A stretch of DNA of 64,000 nt from DASQYE01 sp036389675 (GCA_036389675.1 DASVWI010000021.1:493544-557543), one strand, 5' to 3'. Positions 26,817-36,013 are shown, counted from the first letter of the stretch. A program made the numbers and translations. The notes: a model not told the origin generated them from the sequence alone.

Positions 26817-28340
26817 TTAGCCTGCGACGAATTGTTTGTAGTGCTCGAACCGCTTGAGGATGAAGTCGACGTAATTGACCGGCTCGATTCCGCGACAGAA
26901 GCCGAAGCGGACGACCGGGTCTGAGGAGTATTGCTGCGTTGAGGTTTGCAGCAGCCAGTATGATACATCCTCCCACGATTGCGGATTGCCTCCGTACTTG
27001 ACGGTCAGCCGCTGCGCGTCATCCACATGCCCCGCGCCCGCATTGTAAGAGGCGAGGATGAACTTCAGTCGCTCTCGCTCGTCGGGGATGCGCTCAAGCC
27101 AGTACTGGTTCAGCCACTTCAGAAACCTGACCGCCCCCTGAACGTTATCCTCCGGGTCGAGCGGATTTTTTACTCCGTACTCCCTGCCGGTCGCCGGCAT
27201 CATCTGCATCAACCCCTGAGCGCCCGCCCACGAGCGCGCGTCCCGCTTGAAGCGGGACTCCTGAAAAGCCTGCGCCGCCATCAGCCGCCAGTCCCAGTTA
27301 AGCTCAGCCGCGTTTCGCTTAAACAGGTCGTCGTATTCGCAGAGCTTGCCCGTCGAAGAGGTCAGGTATTCGCTCGTCACGCGTTCGAGATAGCTGCGGC
27401 GGTCAATGAAATACTTTTTATAAAGCCTGTCAAAGAGCGCCCCATTCTGTTTCTCCTCGATCCAGGCATTGAGCTGGCTGATCAGCTCCGGTGAATTCTT
27501 TCTGACGGCCCACGCGACACTCTGCGAGCGACCGATGACGGGGCGCACCTTCAGATTTTTGAACTCCGCCTCTTTCAGCAAAGCCAGATTGCTCGGCATC
27601 ACCGTAAACTCGACTTCACCGCGCGCCACCTTCTGGGCCAAAGCCTCATCCTGTAGCTCCCCGTTTATCTCGACGACGCGGATGTCGCCCGAAATATCGT
27701 CTGCCAGCTCGACGAGCGTCCTGCGCTGTGGCGATTTCTCCGTCAAGGTGACGGTCTCGCCCGCCAACTGGGCCGGGTTTGTGATGAGCCGCGCCTGAAT
27801 GTCCACCTCCGGCGTCTCATTCGCGGGGCCGGGTGCGAGCGCCTTGTCCGCCCCCTTATCCGTGGGGTTCGGCGCTCTCTCCTGCTGCACCAGCGCCGGT
27901 TCGCTGCGATACAGCGCGCGTGTGAAGGCGACGGTCGCTTCCGCCTCCGGCGTTTGTATCAGGCGACCGGCGGCGATGTCTCCCGCGCCGCTGTTGAGCA
28001 AAGGAAGAAGGCTCTTCGGGTCTGCCACGACCACCATCTTGAGCGCGACGTTATGCTCTTTGGCGAAGGATTGCAGTAGCTCGTATTCGTATCCGAAGGG
28101 CTCCCCGCGATAGATGAAGTAGGTGGTCGAGTTGTAAGGGGCGAGAACGGTGAGCGTGCCGCCCGACTTGATCTCGGATAAATCCCTGTGGATGGGCTCG
28201 CCTATCTTTAAGTTGGTGCGGCGGTCGATGTAGTCCAAAGCCTCAAGCGTCGCCTGTGCCCGCAGCCGCTTGCAACCGGGAAAGATCAGGCACAGAAGCG
28301 CTAAGAGAATGAGCAAAGATAATCTGATCTGAATTCTCAT
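26817..28340 (-). CDS. MltF-like lytic murein transglycosylase with substrate-binding domain
   Basis: This 507-residue protein has an N-terminal lipoprotein signal (LLALLCLIFPGCKRL, Cys as likely lipid anchor). A family 3 extracellular solute-binding-like domain follows (GGTLTVLAPYNSTTYFIYRGEPFGYEYELL) with a Pro/Ala-rich insertion (about residues 155-180). The C-terminal SLT domain has the catalytic Glu in QAFQESRFKRDA, then GLMQMMPATGREYGV and LASYNAGAGHVDDA. This is the architecture of MltF, which cleaves peptidoglycan and anchors in a membrane. The last residues are RFEHYKQFVAG. It is transcribed alone, and a palindrome at 28486-28526 separates it from the upstream gene. Confidence 0.9.
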   Translation of the reverse strand: MRIQIRLSLLILLALLCLIFPGCKRLRAQATLEALDYIDRRTNLKIGEPIHRDLSEIKSGGTLTVLAPYNSTTYFIYRGEPFGYEYELLQSFAKEHNVALKMVVVADPKSLLPLLNSGAGDIAAGRLIQTPEAEATVAFTRALYRSEPALVQQERAPNPTDKGADKALAPGPANETPEVDIQARLITNPAQLAGETVTLTEKSPQRRTLVELADDISGDIRVVEINGELQDEALAQKVARGEVEFTVMPSNLALLKEAEFKNLKVRPVIGRSQSVAWAVRKNSPELISQLNAWIEEKQNGALFDRLYKKYFIDRRSYLERVTSEYLTSSTGKLCEYDDLFKRNAAELNWDWRLMAAQAFQESRFKRDARSWAGAQGLMQMMPATGREYGVKNPLDPEDNVQGAVRFLKWLNQYWLERIPDERERLKFILASYNAGAGHVDDAQRLTVKYGGNPQSWEDVSYWLLQTSTQQYSSDPVVRFGFCRGIEPVNYVDFILKRFEHYKQFVAG

Positions 28341-28485
28341 GGCGGAAGATTCCAGTCAAAAAGTTCTGATCTCTTAAAAGCTTTTGAGGGGAGGTAATGA
28401 CGGACGGGGGAGTTTTAGAACAAGAGAGCTTTTATTCCAAAATAGATTGCAAGTCAACTATTTTGCAGGGCGTGCGAAAGCGCAA

Positions 28486-28526
28486 GGCGGAAGTGAAGCG
28501 CGCGTTGGCCTATCTTCACTTCCGCC
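28486..28526. repeat. Palindrome with 13-bp perfect arms after the DUF885 gene
   Basis: GGCGGAAGTGAAG at 28486-28498 pairs perfectly with 28514-28526 around a 15-base loop. Pairing continues outward with two mismatches (GCGCAA against CTTCGC). It lies 23 bp after the stop codon at 28550 and has no T-run. The GGCGGAAG core also occurs in the heptamer palindrome at 21279, so it may be a related copy. Confidence 0.65.
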
Positions 28527-28549
28527 CTTCGCCTTTGGGGGACTATTTA

Positions 28550-30415
28550 CTATTCGGTCTTGCCCTGTTTTTTCGCCGCGATCCAGTTGTTGATGCGCGC
28601 TTCGAGCACGTCCATGGGGAGCGAGCCCGCGCCGAGGATTTCGTCGTGGAACTGGCGTATGTCGAACCTGTCGCCTAACTCCCGCTTCGAGCGCTCGCGC
28701 AGCTCAAGGATTTTCAGTTGACCGATCTTGTAGCCGAGCGCCTGCGCCGGCCATGAGATGTAGCGGTTGGTCTCGCTCTGCACTTCCACCTCGTCTGTCG
28801 CCGAATGATCGTGGAAGAATTGCACGACCTGATCGCGCGTCCAGCGCTTGTAGTGAAAGCCAGTGTCCACGACCAGACGAATGGCGCGCAGCATCTCGTC
28901 CTGCAAACGACCGTAATCGCTGTAGGGGTCTTTGTAGAAACCCACCTCCTTGCCGAGCCTTTCGGAGTAGAGCGCCCAGCCTTCGACAAACGCGGTGTTG
29001 CCTCCCTGCTGACGGAAGGGCGGCAGGGTCGGCAGCTCCTGTTGGATGGAGATTTGCAGGTGATGGCCGGGAATGCCTTCGTGATAGGCCGTGGACTCCA
29101 TCGTGATCGTTTTACGCGAGGTCGGGTTGCTGGTGTTGACCATGATGTAGCCGGGACGCGAGCCGTCGGGCGTGCCCTGATTGTACTCGGCCCCGGAAGC
29201 GTCCGCCTCCCTGAAGGCTTCCGTCTGCTTGACCTCGACGTTCGCTTTCGGCAATCGCCCGAACAGCTTCGGCATCTCGCGCCGCATGCCGTCAACGTAC
29301 TTGCGATAGATATCAAGGATTTGCTCGCGCGATTGTGGGTGCAGCTTGGGGTCTTTCTCAATCGACTCGTTCAGGCTCTTCAAGTCCTTGAAGCCCAGGC
29401 GGGTGGCAATCTCCATCATCTCCTTTTCGATGCGCGCGACTTCGCGCAGGCCGATTTGATGAATCTCTTCGGGCGTGAGATTGGTGGTCGTGGAGTTTTT
29501 GACTGCCGCCGCGTAGCGCGCCGCGCCGTCAGGCAAAGACCAGATGCCCGGCTCCATACGGCCCTTCGGCGCGTACTCGTCCTTAACGAACTTCGCAAAC
29601 TTCAGGTAGGAGGGGTTGACCTGATCGCGTATGACGGCGAGCAGGCCGTCGCTCAAACGCTTTTGATCCGCCTCGGAGATTTCCTTCGGGAATTTCTTGA
29701 GCGCCTGCGCGAAGGGCGACTTGTCCGGCGCTTGATTCCCTATGCCTTCGGCCTGCGTCACGACCTTTTCGAGCAGGAATCTGGGCGGCATCAGCCCCTC
29801 GCTCATTCCCTTCCTCATCTGAATGATGTGCTGATCGATGAGGACGGGAAACTTCTTCATGCGCGTGATGTAATCTTCGTAATCCTTGACGCTCGTGAAG
29901 GGAAGATAGGCGGCGAGCTGCGGGGCTTGCAGGTGAATGCCCGAAATCTGGTTGACCGGCATCTGCCAGTTCTTGAAGTGCGCGTTGTCCAATTGCTGTT
30001 TGAGGTCGCGCACCATCAGGGTTTTATTAAGCGCTTCCTGCTCCGGGAAACCGCTCGTGTCAATGGCCTCGAAGCGCGTCAGAAACTCTCTGGTCTTCAC
30101 GAGGTCGTCATCAATCGCCTTCTGAGAAAAGTCCGAGACCTGATCGTTATACCTTTTGTCGCCGAGCAGAGAGGCGAACTCCGGGCTGGTTTTGAGCACG
30201 TACTCCCACTGCTCTGCGAGCAGGTCGTTCAACTGCTTGCGCCGCGCTTCGAGGTCTGCCGAGGCCGCAGTGCCGGTCGCCGCAAATAAATTCGCCGCCA
30301 TACAAAACATCATGGCGACGGCAAATAGACTGCTTAACAATCCGTTCTTCATTCTCCGTTGGCGCGGGCTGATCTGACGCTCCGCGCTGCCGAAAGATTT
30401 CAGCAGGAAACCCAT
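28550..30415 (-). CDS. DUF885 family protein, putative secreted metallopeptidase
   Basis: This 621-residue protein has an N-terminal export signal (residues about 22-46, LLSSLFAVAMMFCMAANLFA) after a basic 20-residue lead. The start at 30415 is supported by an excellent ribosome binding site (AAGGAGATAATA before the ATG). A later ATG at 30352 has only a crowded site. The DUF885 core includes YHEGIPGHHLQIS (HExxxxHH, likely metal site) and GWALYSERLGKEVGFY. Family members are predicted zinc peptidases or carboxypeptidases with no well-defined substrate. It stands alone, between a small membrane-protein gene and the lytic transglycosylase gene. Confidence 0.9.
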   Translation of the reverse strand: MGFLLKSFGSAERQISPRQRRMKNGLLSSLFAVAMMFCMAANLFAATGTAASADLEARRKQLNDLLAEQWEYVLKTSPEFASLLGDKRYNDQVSDFSQKAIDDDLVKTREFLTRFEAIDTSGFPEQEALNKTLMVRDLKQQLDNAHFKNWQMPVNQISGIHLQAPQLAAYLPFTSVKDYEDYITRMKKFPVLIDQHIIQMRKGMSEGLMPPRFLLEKVVTQAEGIGNQAPDKSPFAQALKKFPKEISEADQKRLSDGLLAVIRDQVNPSYLKFAKFVKDEYAPKGRMEPGIWSLPDGAARYAAAVKNSTTTNLTPEEIHQIGLREVARIEKEMMEIATRLGFKDLKSLNESIEKDPKLHPQSREQILDIYRKYVDGMRREMPKLFGRLPKANVEVKQTEAFREADASGAEYNQGTPDGSRPGYIMVNTSNPTSRKTITMESTAYHEGIPGHHLQISIQQELPTLPPFRQQGGNTAFVEGWALYSERLGKEVGFYKDPYSDYGRLQDEMLRAIRLVVDTGFHYKRWTRDQVVQFFHDHSATDEVEVQSETNRYISWPAQALGYKIGQLKILELRERSKRELGDRFDIRQFHDEILGAGSLPMDVLEARINNWIAAKKQGKTE

Positions 30416-30561
30416 TATTATCTCCTTATTGAATTTAAGTTAGTGCGCTCTCGACTGATTGTGCGGAGCTTGTGCGATTACCGATTGACTCTTTTTGAGG
30501 CCAGGGCGTGAAGGTGTATGGCCCTGACCCCTTTTCATGTGACTTTAAAAGCCCTGAGGCT

Positions 30562-30777
30562 TCATCTCAATAGAGCGCGAACGCCGACCAACACCAGATA
30601 GACGATAGCCACGACGACCGCCAGCTTAATGAGCGCCACGGCCAAACCGAAGACGAACCCGACCACGTGCAATGTGATACCGGCGGCGGCCAGAACAAGC
30701 GGAACGCCCACGACCAGAACAAACAGGCCGAGAAGAATAATCCCGGCGATCCTCAATACATCTTTTGCTTCTTTCAT
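30562..30777 (-). CDS. Small membrane protein, 71 residues
   Basis: The protein is almost entirely hydrophobic after a short charged start (MKEAKDVLRIAG), with two predicted membrane segments (GLFVLVVGVPLVLAAAG and a second containing VVVAIVYLVLVGVRALL). I use the ATG at 30777 because GAGGTG lies just before it. A GTG/ATG start up to 30861 would add a polar lead. No family is recognised. It is on the minus strand, with the divergent rarA starting at 30994. Confidence 0.62.
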   Translation of the reverse strand: MKEAKDVLRIAGIILLGLFVLVVGVPLVLAAAGITLHVVGFVFGLAVALIKLAVVVAIVYLVLVGVRALLR

Positions 30778-30993
30778 TTCCCACCTCAAATGTTTCAAAA
30801 CTTCAACATCGCGGCGCGTTTGGCCCTCGCTTTCCCGGCCCACAGCCCACGCTTGCCTCAATATACGCAGAACCGCGCGCCCGCGTTCCCCTTAAGATTT
30901 GCGCCACTTTTTCAGCCCCGATAAGCGGATTCCTCGGAATGTGCCCGATTGTGTTAAGCTCGCGGACGTACAATTTTTCCGACTAATATTAAT

Positions 30994-32352
30994 ATGCCGC
31001 GCCGCACTACGAAACCTCTTTTTAACGAGCCGGAAGAGCCGGAGACCTCCGTGGGGATGCCTCCTGCTGCTGCTGCTGAGGCCGCCGCGAGACCGTTGGC
31101 CGAGCGCATGCGCCCGCGCCACCTCGACGAGTTCGTCGGGCAGACGCATCTGGTGGGCGAAGGGCGCGTGCTGCGTCGGCTCATCGAAGGCGCGGGCGCG
31201 TTGCCGTCGCTTATCCTGTGGGGCGCGCCCGGCACTGGCAAGACGACGCTCGCGCGCCTGCTGGCGGAGCGGAGCGGGGCACATTTCACTCCGCTCTCCG
31301 CAGTCTTCTCCGGCGTCAAGGACGCCCGCGCGGCCATCAGCGCGGCGCGCGAAGCGAGAGAGCAGGGCGAGCGCACCGTGCTTTTCATAGACGAGATTCA
31401 TCGCTTCAACAAAGCGCAGCAGGACGCGCTCCTGCCCGCCGTCGAAGATGGCACAGTCACGCTCATCGGGGCGACGACCGAGAACCCTTCCTTTGAAGTG
31501 ACGGGCGCGCTGCTCTCGCGCAGCCGCGTCCTCGTCCTCAATCCTTTGACGAGCGAGGACGTGGAAACCATCTTAAGACGCGCGCTCGCGGACGAAGAGC
31601 GCGGCTTGGCCCACCTGCACCCGAAAGTCCCGGATGAGATGATCAGCAGGCTGGCGCGTTCGGCTGCGGGCGATGCACGCGTAGCTCTGGCCGCTCTGGA
31701 AGCGGCTGTCGAATCGACAGCGCCTGACGACGAGGGCGTTCGTCGCGTCACGCCTGAGACGGTAGTTGAAGCCCTTGGCCGCGCCCATTACGCCTATGAC
31801 AAGGGCGGCGAGGAGCATTACAACCTCGCCTCCGCGCTCATCAAATCGCTGCGTAATTCCGACACGGACGCGGCGCTCTACTGGCTGGCGCGCCTGATAG
31901 AGGGCGGCGCTGATCCGGTCTTCATCGCGCGCCGCCTGTGCATCCTTGCCTCCGAAGACATAGGCATGGCAGACCCGCAGGCGATGGTGCAGGCGGCGGC
32001 AGCCGCAGACATCACGCGCCTCATCGGTTTGCCGGAAGCGCTCTACCCGCTTTCGCAAGCCGTCATCTATCTGTCGCGCGCGCCGAAATCCAATGCCGTC
32101 AAGCGCGCCTATCACGCGGCGGCGGCGGACGCTTCCGAGACCGCGCGCGAGCCCGTCCCGCTGCACCTCAGAAACGCCATCACGCCGCTCATGAAACGCA
32201 TAGGCTACGGCAGCGGCTATCGCTATGTGCATAGCGACCGGCGAGCGCGGGAGGAGATGTCATGCCTGCCTGACGCTCTCGGCGACAGAGTGTATTATAC
32301 GGAAGAGCCGACAGACGGCGGCGGCGACGAGCAATCGGATGAGCATTGCTAG
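30994..32352 (+). CDS. rarA: Replication-associated recombination protein A (MgsA/RarA), AAA+ ATPase
   Basis: This 452-residue clamp-loader-like ATPase acts at stalled replication forks. It has Walker A GAPGTGKTTLARLL, Walker B VLFIDEIHRFNKAQQDALLP with the family-specific HRFNK, and sensor 1 IGATTENPSF. The Arg finger follows (LLSRSRVLVL). The C-terminal tetramer region holds YHLASALIKSLR-like sequence (YNLASALIKSLRNSDTDAALYWL). A Pro/Ala-rich N-terminal stretch precedes LAERMRPRHLDEFVGQTHL. The methyltransferase gene at 32398 follows 45 bp downstream on the same strand. Confidence 0.96.
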   Translation: MPRRTTKPLFNEPEEPETSVGMPPAAAAEAAARPLAERMRPRHLDEFVGQTHLVGEGRVLRRLIEGAGALPSLILWGAPGTGKTTLARLLAERSGAHFTPLSAVFSGVKDARAAISAAREAREQGERTVLFIDEIHRFNKAQQDALLPAVEDGTVTLIGATTENPSFEVTGALLSRSRVLVLNPLTSEDVETILRRALADEERGLAHLHPKVPDEMISRLARSAAGDARVALAALEAAVESTAPDDEGVRRVTPETVVEALGRAHYAYDKGGEEHYNLASALIKSLRNSDTDAALYWLARLIEGGADPVFIARRLCILASEDIGMADPQAMVQAAAAADITRLIGLPEALYPLSQAVIYLSRAPKSNAVKRAYHAAAADASETAREPVPLHLRNAITPLMKRIGYGSGYRYVHSDRRAREEMSCLPDALGDRVYYTEEPTDGGGDEQSDEHC

Positions 32353-32397
32353 GAGCTTGCGGGTCTGGAAGCCTGATGCTCAAGGAGAATCTCTGAA

Positions 32398-33219
32398 GTG
32401 AGTGCGGAAAAATCGGAAAAAGAGTTGGCTTTCCTTCAAGAGTTGTATGTCGCGACTGACTGGGGCGAGCGCTTCGCGGCCCTCATGGACGAGCACGTCA
32501 AGCTGCCCAAGAAGGGGCGCGCTCTCTACGTCGCGGCGGGCACGGGCGGCCATGCGATAGCGATGCAGGAGCGCGCCGGCGACGATCTCTCTTTCGTCTG
32601 TATCGACGAGAGCGAGGAGTGTCTGGAATTGGCCCGCGTCAAGGTGATGGTGATCAGGGCCGACCCGGAATTCAGGCGCGCGCAACTGGAAGAGCTTGGC
32701 TTCGAGGATGATCAATTCAATCTGGTCGTCGGCGATGCTTCGCTGGTCGCGCCGGAGCGTCTGCCGGAAATAATCGCGGAGATGGTCAGGGTCGCGCTGC
32801 CCGGCGGCCTCGTCGCGCTCAGCGTGGCGACCGCGTCCAGCTTCGCAGAGTTCTATTCGATCTACTGGGAAGCGCTCAAGGTCGCGGGGCTTGAGGAGTT
32901 TTCCTCTGAAGTCGAGACCTTGATCATGGAGCGGCCCACGGTCGCCTTCGTGGAGGAGGTAGCCGCGCGCGCAGGACTGGAAAAGATCACCTCATGGACC
33001 AGCATAGAAGAGTTTGATTACGACTCGGGCGAGGAGTTTTTGAACGCTCCACTGATCGCGGATTTTCTGCTCAAGTCGTGGCTTGAGTCCCTGCCCGACG
33101 CTGAGATAAGGCAACGCGTAGTTCAGGAGCTGGCACGCATCATAGACGATGAGCGGCAGGATATGGATTTCGCCCTGACGGTCAAAGCGTCGCTCGTCCT
33201 CGGACACAAGATCAGATAA
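32398..33219 (+). CDS. Class I SAM-dependent methyltransferase-like protein
   Basis: This 273-residue protein starts at GTG (32398), with AAGGAG about nine bases upstream. The fold signature is present: a glycine-rich strand/loop (ALYVAAGTGGHAIAMQ), an acidic residue at the next strand end (FVCIDESEECLELAR) and FNLVVGDASLV. The usual motif I is altered (VAAGTGG), so SAM binding should be confirmed. The substrate is unknown. It probably shares a transcript with rarA, ending at the terminator at 33242-33294. Confidence 0.75.
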   Translation: MSAEKSEKELAFLQELYVATDWGERFAALMDEHVKLPKKGRALYVAAGTGGHAIAMQERAGDDLSFVCIDESEECLELARVKVMVIRADPEFRRAQLEELGFEDDQFNLVVGDASLVAPERLPEIIAEMVRVALPGGLVALSVATASSFAEFYSIYWEALKVAGLEEFSSEVETLIMERPTVAFVEEVAARAGLEKITSWTSIEEFDYDSGEEFLNAPLIADFLLKSWLESLPDAEIRQRVVQELARIIDDERQDMDFALTVKASLVLGHKIR

Positions 33220-33241
33220 GCGAAGGCCGCAAGCACAAAAA

Positions 33242-33294
33242 GAGCAGGAGCGAAGATGAAGCCCACCGTTGCCTTCATCTTCGCTCCTGCTTTT
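33242..33294. terminator. Bidirectional intrinsic terminator
   Basis: A perfect 19-bp stem (starting AGCAGGAGCGAAGATGAAG), with GC pairs extending toward the loop, is flanked by A-runs on the left and a T-run (TTTT) on the right. It sits between the convergent methyltransferase gene and tatA and would act on both strands. The minus-strand right end reads AAAAGCAGG, the same signature as the heptamer palindromes elsewhere in the window. Confidence 0.85.
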
Positions 33295-33302
33295 ATGAGC
33301 TT

Positions 33303-33575
33303 CTACCTCTTGCTCTCTTTCGCGTACTGGTCGGCGGGCAATTTGTCTTCTTCGATTGCGTCGGCGGCGCGCAAACGCTCACGCCGACGCTGCGCTTCCT
33401 CCAGACGCGCTTCCTCTTCGGCCTCTTCCTGCCCTTCGCGGAAGGCGCGTTTGCTCTTGCCCAGAGATTTCGCCAGTTGCGGCAGGCGGCTCGCCCCAAA
33501 GAGCAGAATCACGACGGCGAGAATGAGAAGCAGCTCCGGTGTGCCGAGACCGATTGCCAATAAGATTTTTTCCAT
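33303..33575 (-). CDS. tatA: Sec-independent translocase subunit TatA/TatE
   Basis: This 90-residue protein has the usual short N-terminal membrane helix (TPELLLILAVVILLFGASRLPQLAKSLG), with the FG hinge and the following amphipathic helix. A highly charged C-terminal tail follows (Glu/Arg-rich). TatA oligomers help folded proteins cross the membrane. tatB and tatC are not in this window. The gene is convergent with the methyltransferase gene, and the HNH gene lies upstream on the same strand. Confidence 0.95.
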   Translation of the reverse strand: MEKILLAIGLGTPELLLILAVVILLFGASRLPQLAKSLGKSKRAFREGQEEAEEEARLEEAQRRRERLRAADAIEEDKLPADQYAKESKR

Positions 33576-33625
33576 AACGAAACCTCTACGGCCACACTCT
33601 GACCGCCGAATATACTGGGGAGGGT

Positions 33626-34153
33626 TTACCTTTCAATGTTAGATTCGTAGAAAAGATACTTGCGCCAGGTCTCGTCCGCGCGCCCGATGTAACGCATGAT
33701 CTGGCGGTTGACGTGCAGGGAAAATCCGCGCGGGCGGCGCAGGAGATGCATCGCGGCCTCTTCCGGCGTCCGGTTGCCCTTGCGATGATTGCAGCGCTTG
33801 CAGCACGCCACCAGATTATCCCACGTCGAATCGCCGCCGCGCGAGCGCGGGTGAACGTGATCGAGCGTCAGCTCCGAAGGCGCATACTGCTTGCCGCAAT
33901 ACTGGCAGGTCGAATGATCGCGCAGCAAAATATTCTTACGCGAGAGCGAGCGCCGCTCGAACGGGATATGTATGTATTCGGTCAAGCGAATGACCGAAGG
34001 CGCATGGATAGAGAGCTTCGCCGAATGAAGCATGTGCCCGTTATGTTCTTCAACTCGTGCCACTCCCTTGAAGATCATGACGACGGCGCGCCGCTCGGTA
34101 CACACGTTGATCGGCTCGAAGGATGCGTTCAGGACTAAGACACGTCCATTCAT
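33626..34153 (-). CDS. HNH endonuclease family protein
   Basis: This 175-residue protein has the HNH fold. The zinc pair CQYCG is followed by LTLDHVHPRSRGG (the His residues of the active site) and NLVACCKRCNHRKGN (second zinc pair and the Asn/His). An N-terminal domain (MNGRVLVLNASFEPINV) is the form common in small bacterial housekeeping HNH proteins of unknown target. A perfect promoter (34165-34194) predicts transcription from about 34158, five bases before the ATG at 34153. I therefore chose that ATG. A GTG at 34162 would lie upstream of the predicted start of the RNA. No restriction or toxin partner is nearby. Confidence 0.9.
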   Translation of the reverse strand: MNGRVLVLNASFEPINVCTERRAVVMIFKGVARVEEHNGHMLHSAKLSIHAPSVIRLTEYIHIPFERRSLSRKNILLRDHSTCQYCGKQYAPSELTLDHVHPRSRGGDSTWDNLVACCKRCNHRKGNRTPEEAAMHLLRRPRGFSLHVNRQIMRYIGRADETWRKYLFYESNIER

Positions 34154-34164
34154 ATTGCTCACTG

Positions 34165-34194
34165 ATAATAGCGAAGCGCCTCTATGAGTGTCAA
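34165..34194 (-). promoter_or_regulatory. Sigma-70-type promoter of the HNH gene
   Basis: On the minus strand, TTGACA (34189-34194) and TATTAT (34165-34170) are 18 bp apart. The predicted start near 34158 gives an almost leaderless messenger for the ATG at 34153. Confidence 0.7.
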
Positions 34195-34213
34195 AACAAT
34201 TAGAGTCCCCGGA

Positions 34214-35857
34214 TTATTTGCCGAGCCCGACGCGATGCACCAGATCGACGAATCGCGGGTCTGCGCGCAGGTGGTCGAACATCGGCTCGACGTGCAGGAA
34301 GGCCATAAAGCCTGAGCGCTCCTCGAAGGCTCGCTCGAGCCACAGGAACGCCTGCTCCTGCACGTCCAGACCCACGTAGATCATCGCGAAGTAGTAGGCG
34401 GAGACGTACCTTGCGCGCGCCGCTTTCTCAAGCTCGTTAATCACCTGCTCGGCGTCCGAGAGCTTTCCGGCCATCGCGTAGGCATAGCCCAGATGCGATT
34501 TGTAGGTCGGGTCATTGCGCGACAGACGCACGGCGCGCTCAAGCGCCGCGATGGCCTCTTTGACTTCGCCCTGCTGAATCAGGGCGAGCCCGATATTGCG
34601 GTAGGCGAAGGCAAACTGCGGGTCCATCTCAAGGGCTTTGCGGCCCTGCTCGATGGCGCTCGCGTACTGGCGCGCGAAGTAGTAGGCCCAGCCGAGGCTG
34701 ACGTGCGCGAAGAGGGAGAGCGGGTCGAGCTTGGCGGCGAGCTTGCATTCGGTGATCGCTTTGTCGTGGCGTCCAGCCGCCTTCAGGTAAAAGCCGTAGC
34801 CGTCGTGCGCGCCCGCATAGCCGGGATTAAGCTCGATGGCACGCTTGAACTCTCGGCGCGCGCCGCGTAAATCCCAATCGTAGAGGAGACGAAAGAACCC
34901 CAGAGACGTGCGCGCCTCGCAGAGCGTTCGGTCGATCTTCAAAGCCTTCAGCGCCGCTTCCTTCGCTTTCGGATAAGTCTCGACGGGCGGGCTTCCACCC
35001 GTCGAAGAGCCCAGAAAGGCGTAGGCGTCCGCCAGCCCCGCATAGGCGAGCGCGTATTTAGGGTCGAGCTTGATCGCCTGCTGGAAATATTCTATCCCCT
35101 TCTTGAGCCATTCACCGGTTCGCCGGTTGGCGTAGTAGCGCCCGCGCAGATAGAGGTGATAAGCCTCCGTGTTCTCCGTGTAGCGTTTGGCGAGCCGCAG
35201 CTTCTCTTCACGGTTCAGCTTTACCCTCAGCTTCTCGGAAATCTCCTTGGCGATCTCCTCCTGCACCTCGAAGATGTCCGACCGCTGGCGATTGTAGCTC
35301 TCGCCCCAGAGCTGCGAATGGTTGGCGACATCGATCAGCTCTATGCCGAAGATCAGACGGTCGCCGACCTGACGGACTCTGCCCGCGAGCACGGCGCGCA
35401 CGCCGAGCAGTTGGCCCACCTCCTGCGGGTCTGCGTCCGCGCCCTTGTAGCGAAAGACTGTGCTGCGCGGCACGACGCGCAAGCCCGGAAGCTGCGCGAG
35501 GGCGTTGATGATATTTTCCGTGACCCCGTCGCTGAAGTATTCCATTTCAGGGTCGGCGCTGGCATTCACGAGCGGGAGGACGGCCAGTGAATCTATGCGC
35601 CGGCGCGTCGGGCGACGGCGCGGCAGAGGCAATGTCCGCGACGGGGTGCTGAGGCCGATGCGTCCCGAGGCTGTTGTGGCCTCAGCGCCGAAGATTCGCG
35701 TCGGCATAGAGCCCGTCTGGCCCGGAGTCACGCCGTTCAGGTTGGATTGCGAGTCATACTGATAAGCCTTCTCCCAGACGAGTGACGTGCCGTCATCACG
35801 ACAGAAGTTGAGGGTTTCATCCGCGTATGTGCGCTGGCAGGACGGGCAGCGTTTCAT
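34214..35857 (-). CDS. Zinc ribbon, FlgO/TolB-like and TPR domain protein
   Basis: This 547-residue protein begins with a zinc ribbon (MKRCPSCQRTYADETLNFC). A linker follows, and then a domain at about residues 100-240 with the pattern of the FlgO/adenylate-cyclase-associated family (VLPLVNASADPEMEYFSDGVTENI, then VLAGRVRQVGDRLIFGIELID). The C-terminus has a run of TPR repeats (AYAGLADAYAFLG, KALEMDPQFAFAYRNIGLAL). I chose ATG 35857. The frame is open to 35959 without a better start. Proteins of this type are abundant in Acidobacteriota and may respond to signals, often next to kinase domains. None is fused here. No membrane segment is evident. Confidence 0.8.
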   Translation of the reverse strand: MKRCPSCQRTYADETLNFCRDDGTSLVWEKAYQYDSQSNLNGVTPGQTGSMPTRIFGAEATTASGRIGLSTPSRTLPLPRRRPTRRRIDSLAVLPLVNASADPEMEYFSDGVTENIINALAQLPGLRVVPRSTVFRYKGADADPQEVGQLLGVRAVLAGRVRQVGDRLIFGIELIDVANHSQLWGESYNRQRSDIFEVQEEIAKEISEKLRVKLNREEKLRLAKRYTENTEAYHLYLRGRYYANRRTGEWLKKGIEYFQQAIKLDPKYALAYAGLADAYAFLGSSTGGSPPVETYPKAKEAALKALKIDRTLCEARTSLGFFRLLYDWDLRGARREFKRAIELNPGYAGAHDGYGFYLKAAGRHDKAITECKLAAKLDPLSLFAHVSLGWAYYFARQYASAIEQGRKALEMDPQFAFAYRNIGLALIQQGEVKEAIAALERAVRLSRNDPTYKSHLGYAYAMAGKLSDAEQVINELEKAARARYVSAYYFAMIYVGLDVQEQAFLWLERAFEERSGFMAFLHVEPMFDHLRADPRFVDLVHRVGLGK

Positions 35858-36013
35858 AAGAACCAGAGGGCGGGAGCTGAAAACGGCCACCCGATTTGAA
35901 TCAAGCTCAGACGGGAGCGCAGAGAAAAGAATGGCGTCAACCCGGTTGACCTCTCTCAAGAGACGTGCGCGACGAAACTCTCTCGACGGCTACTTCCAAA
36001 ACTTCCGACGCGC

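Noticed and set aside
28805..30289. A 494-codon open frame on the plus strand
   Set aside because: It lies wholly antisense to the well-supported DUF885 gene, has no ribosome binding site or domain, and is the kind of frame that high GC content produces.
33626..34162. Restriction or homing function for the HNH protein
   Set aside because: No methyltransferase, specificity or intron context. The N-terminal domain is that of a common housekeeping HNH family.
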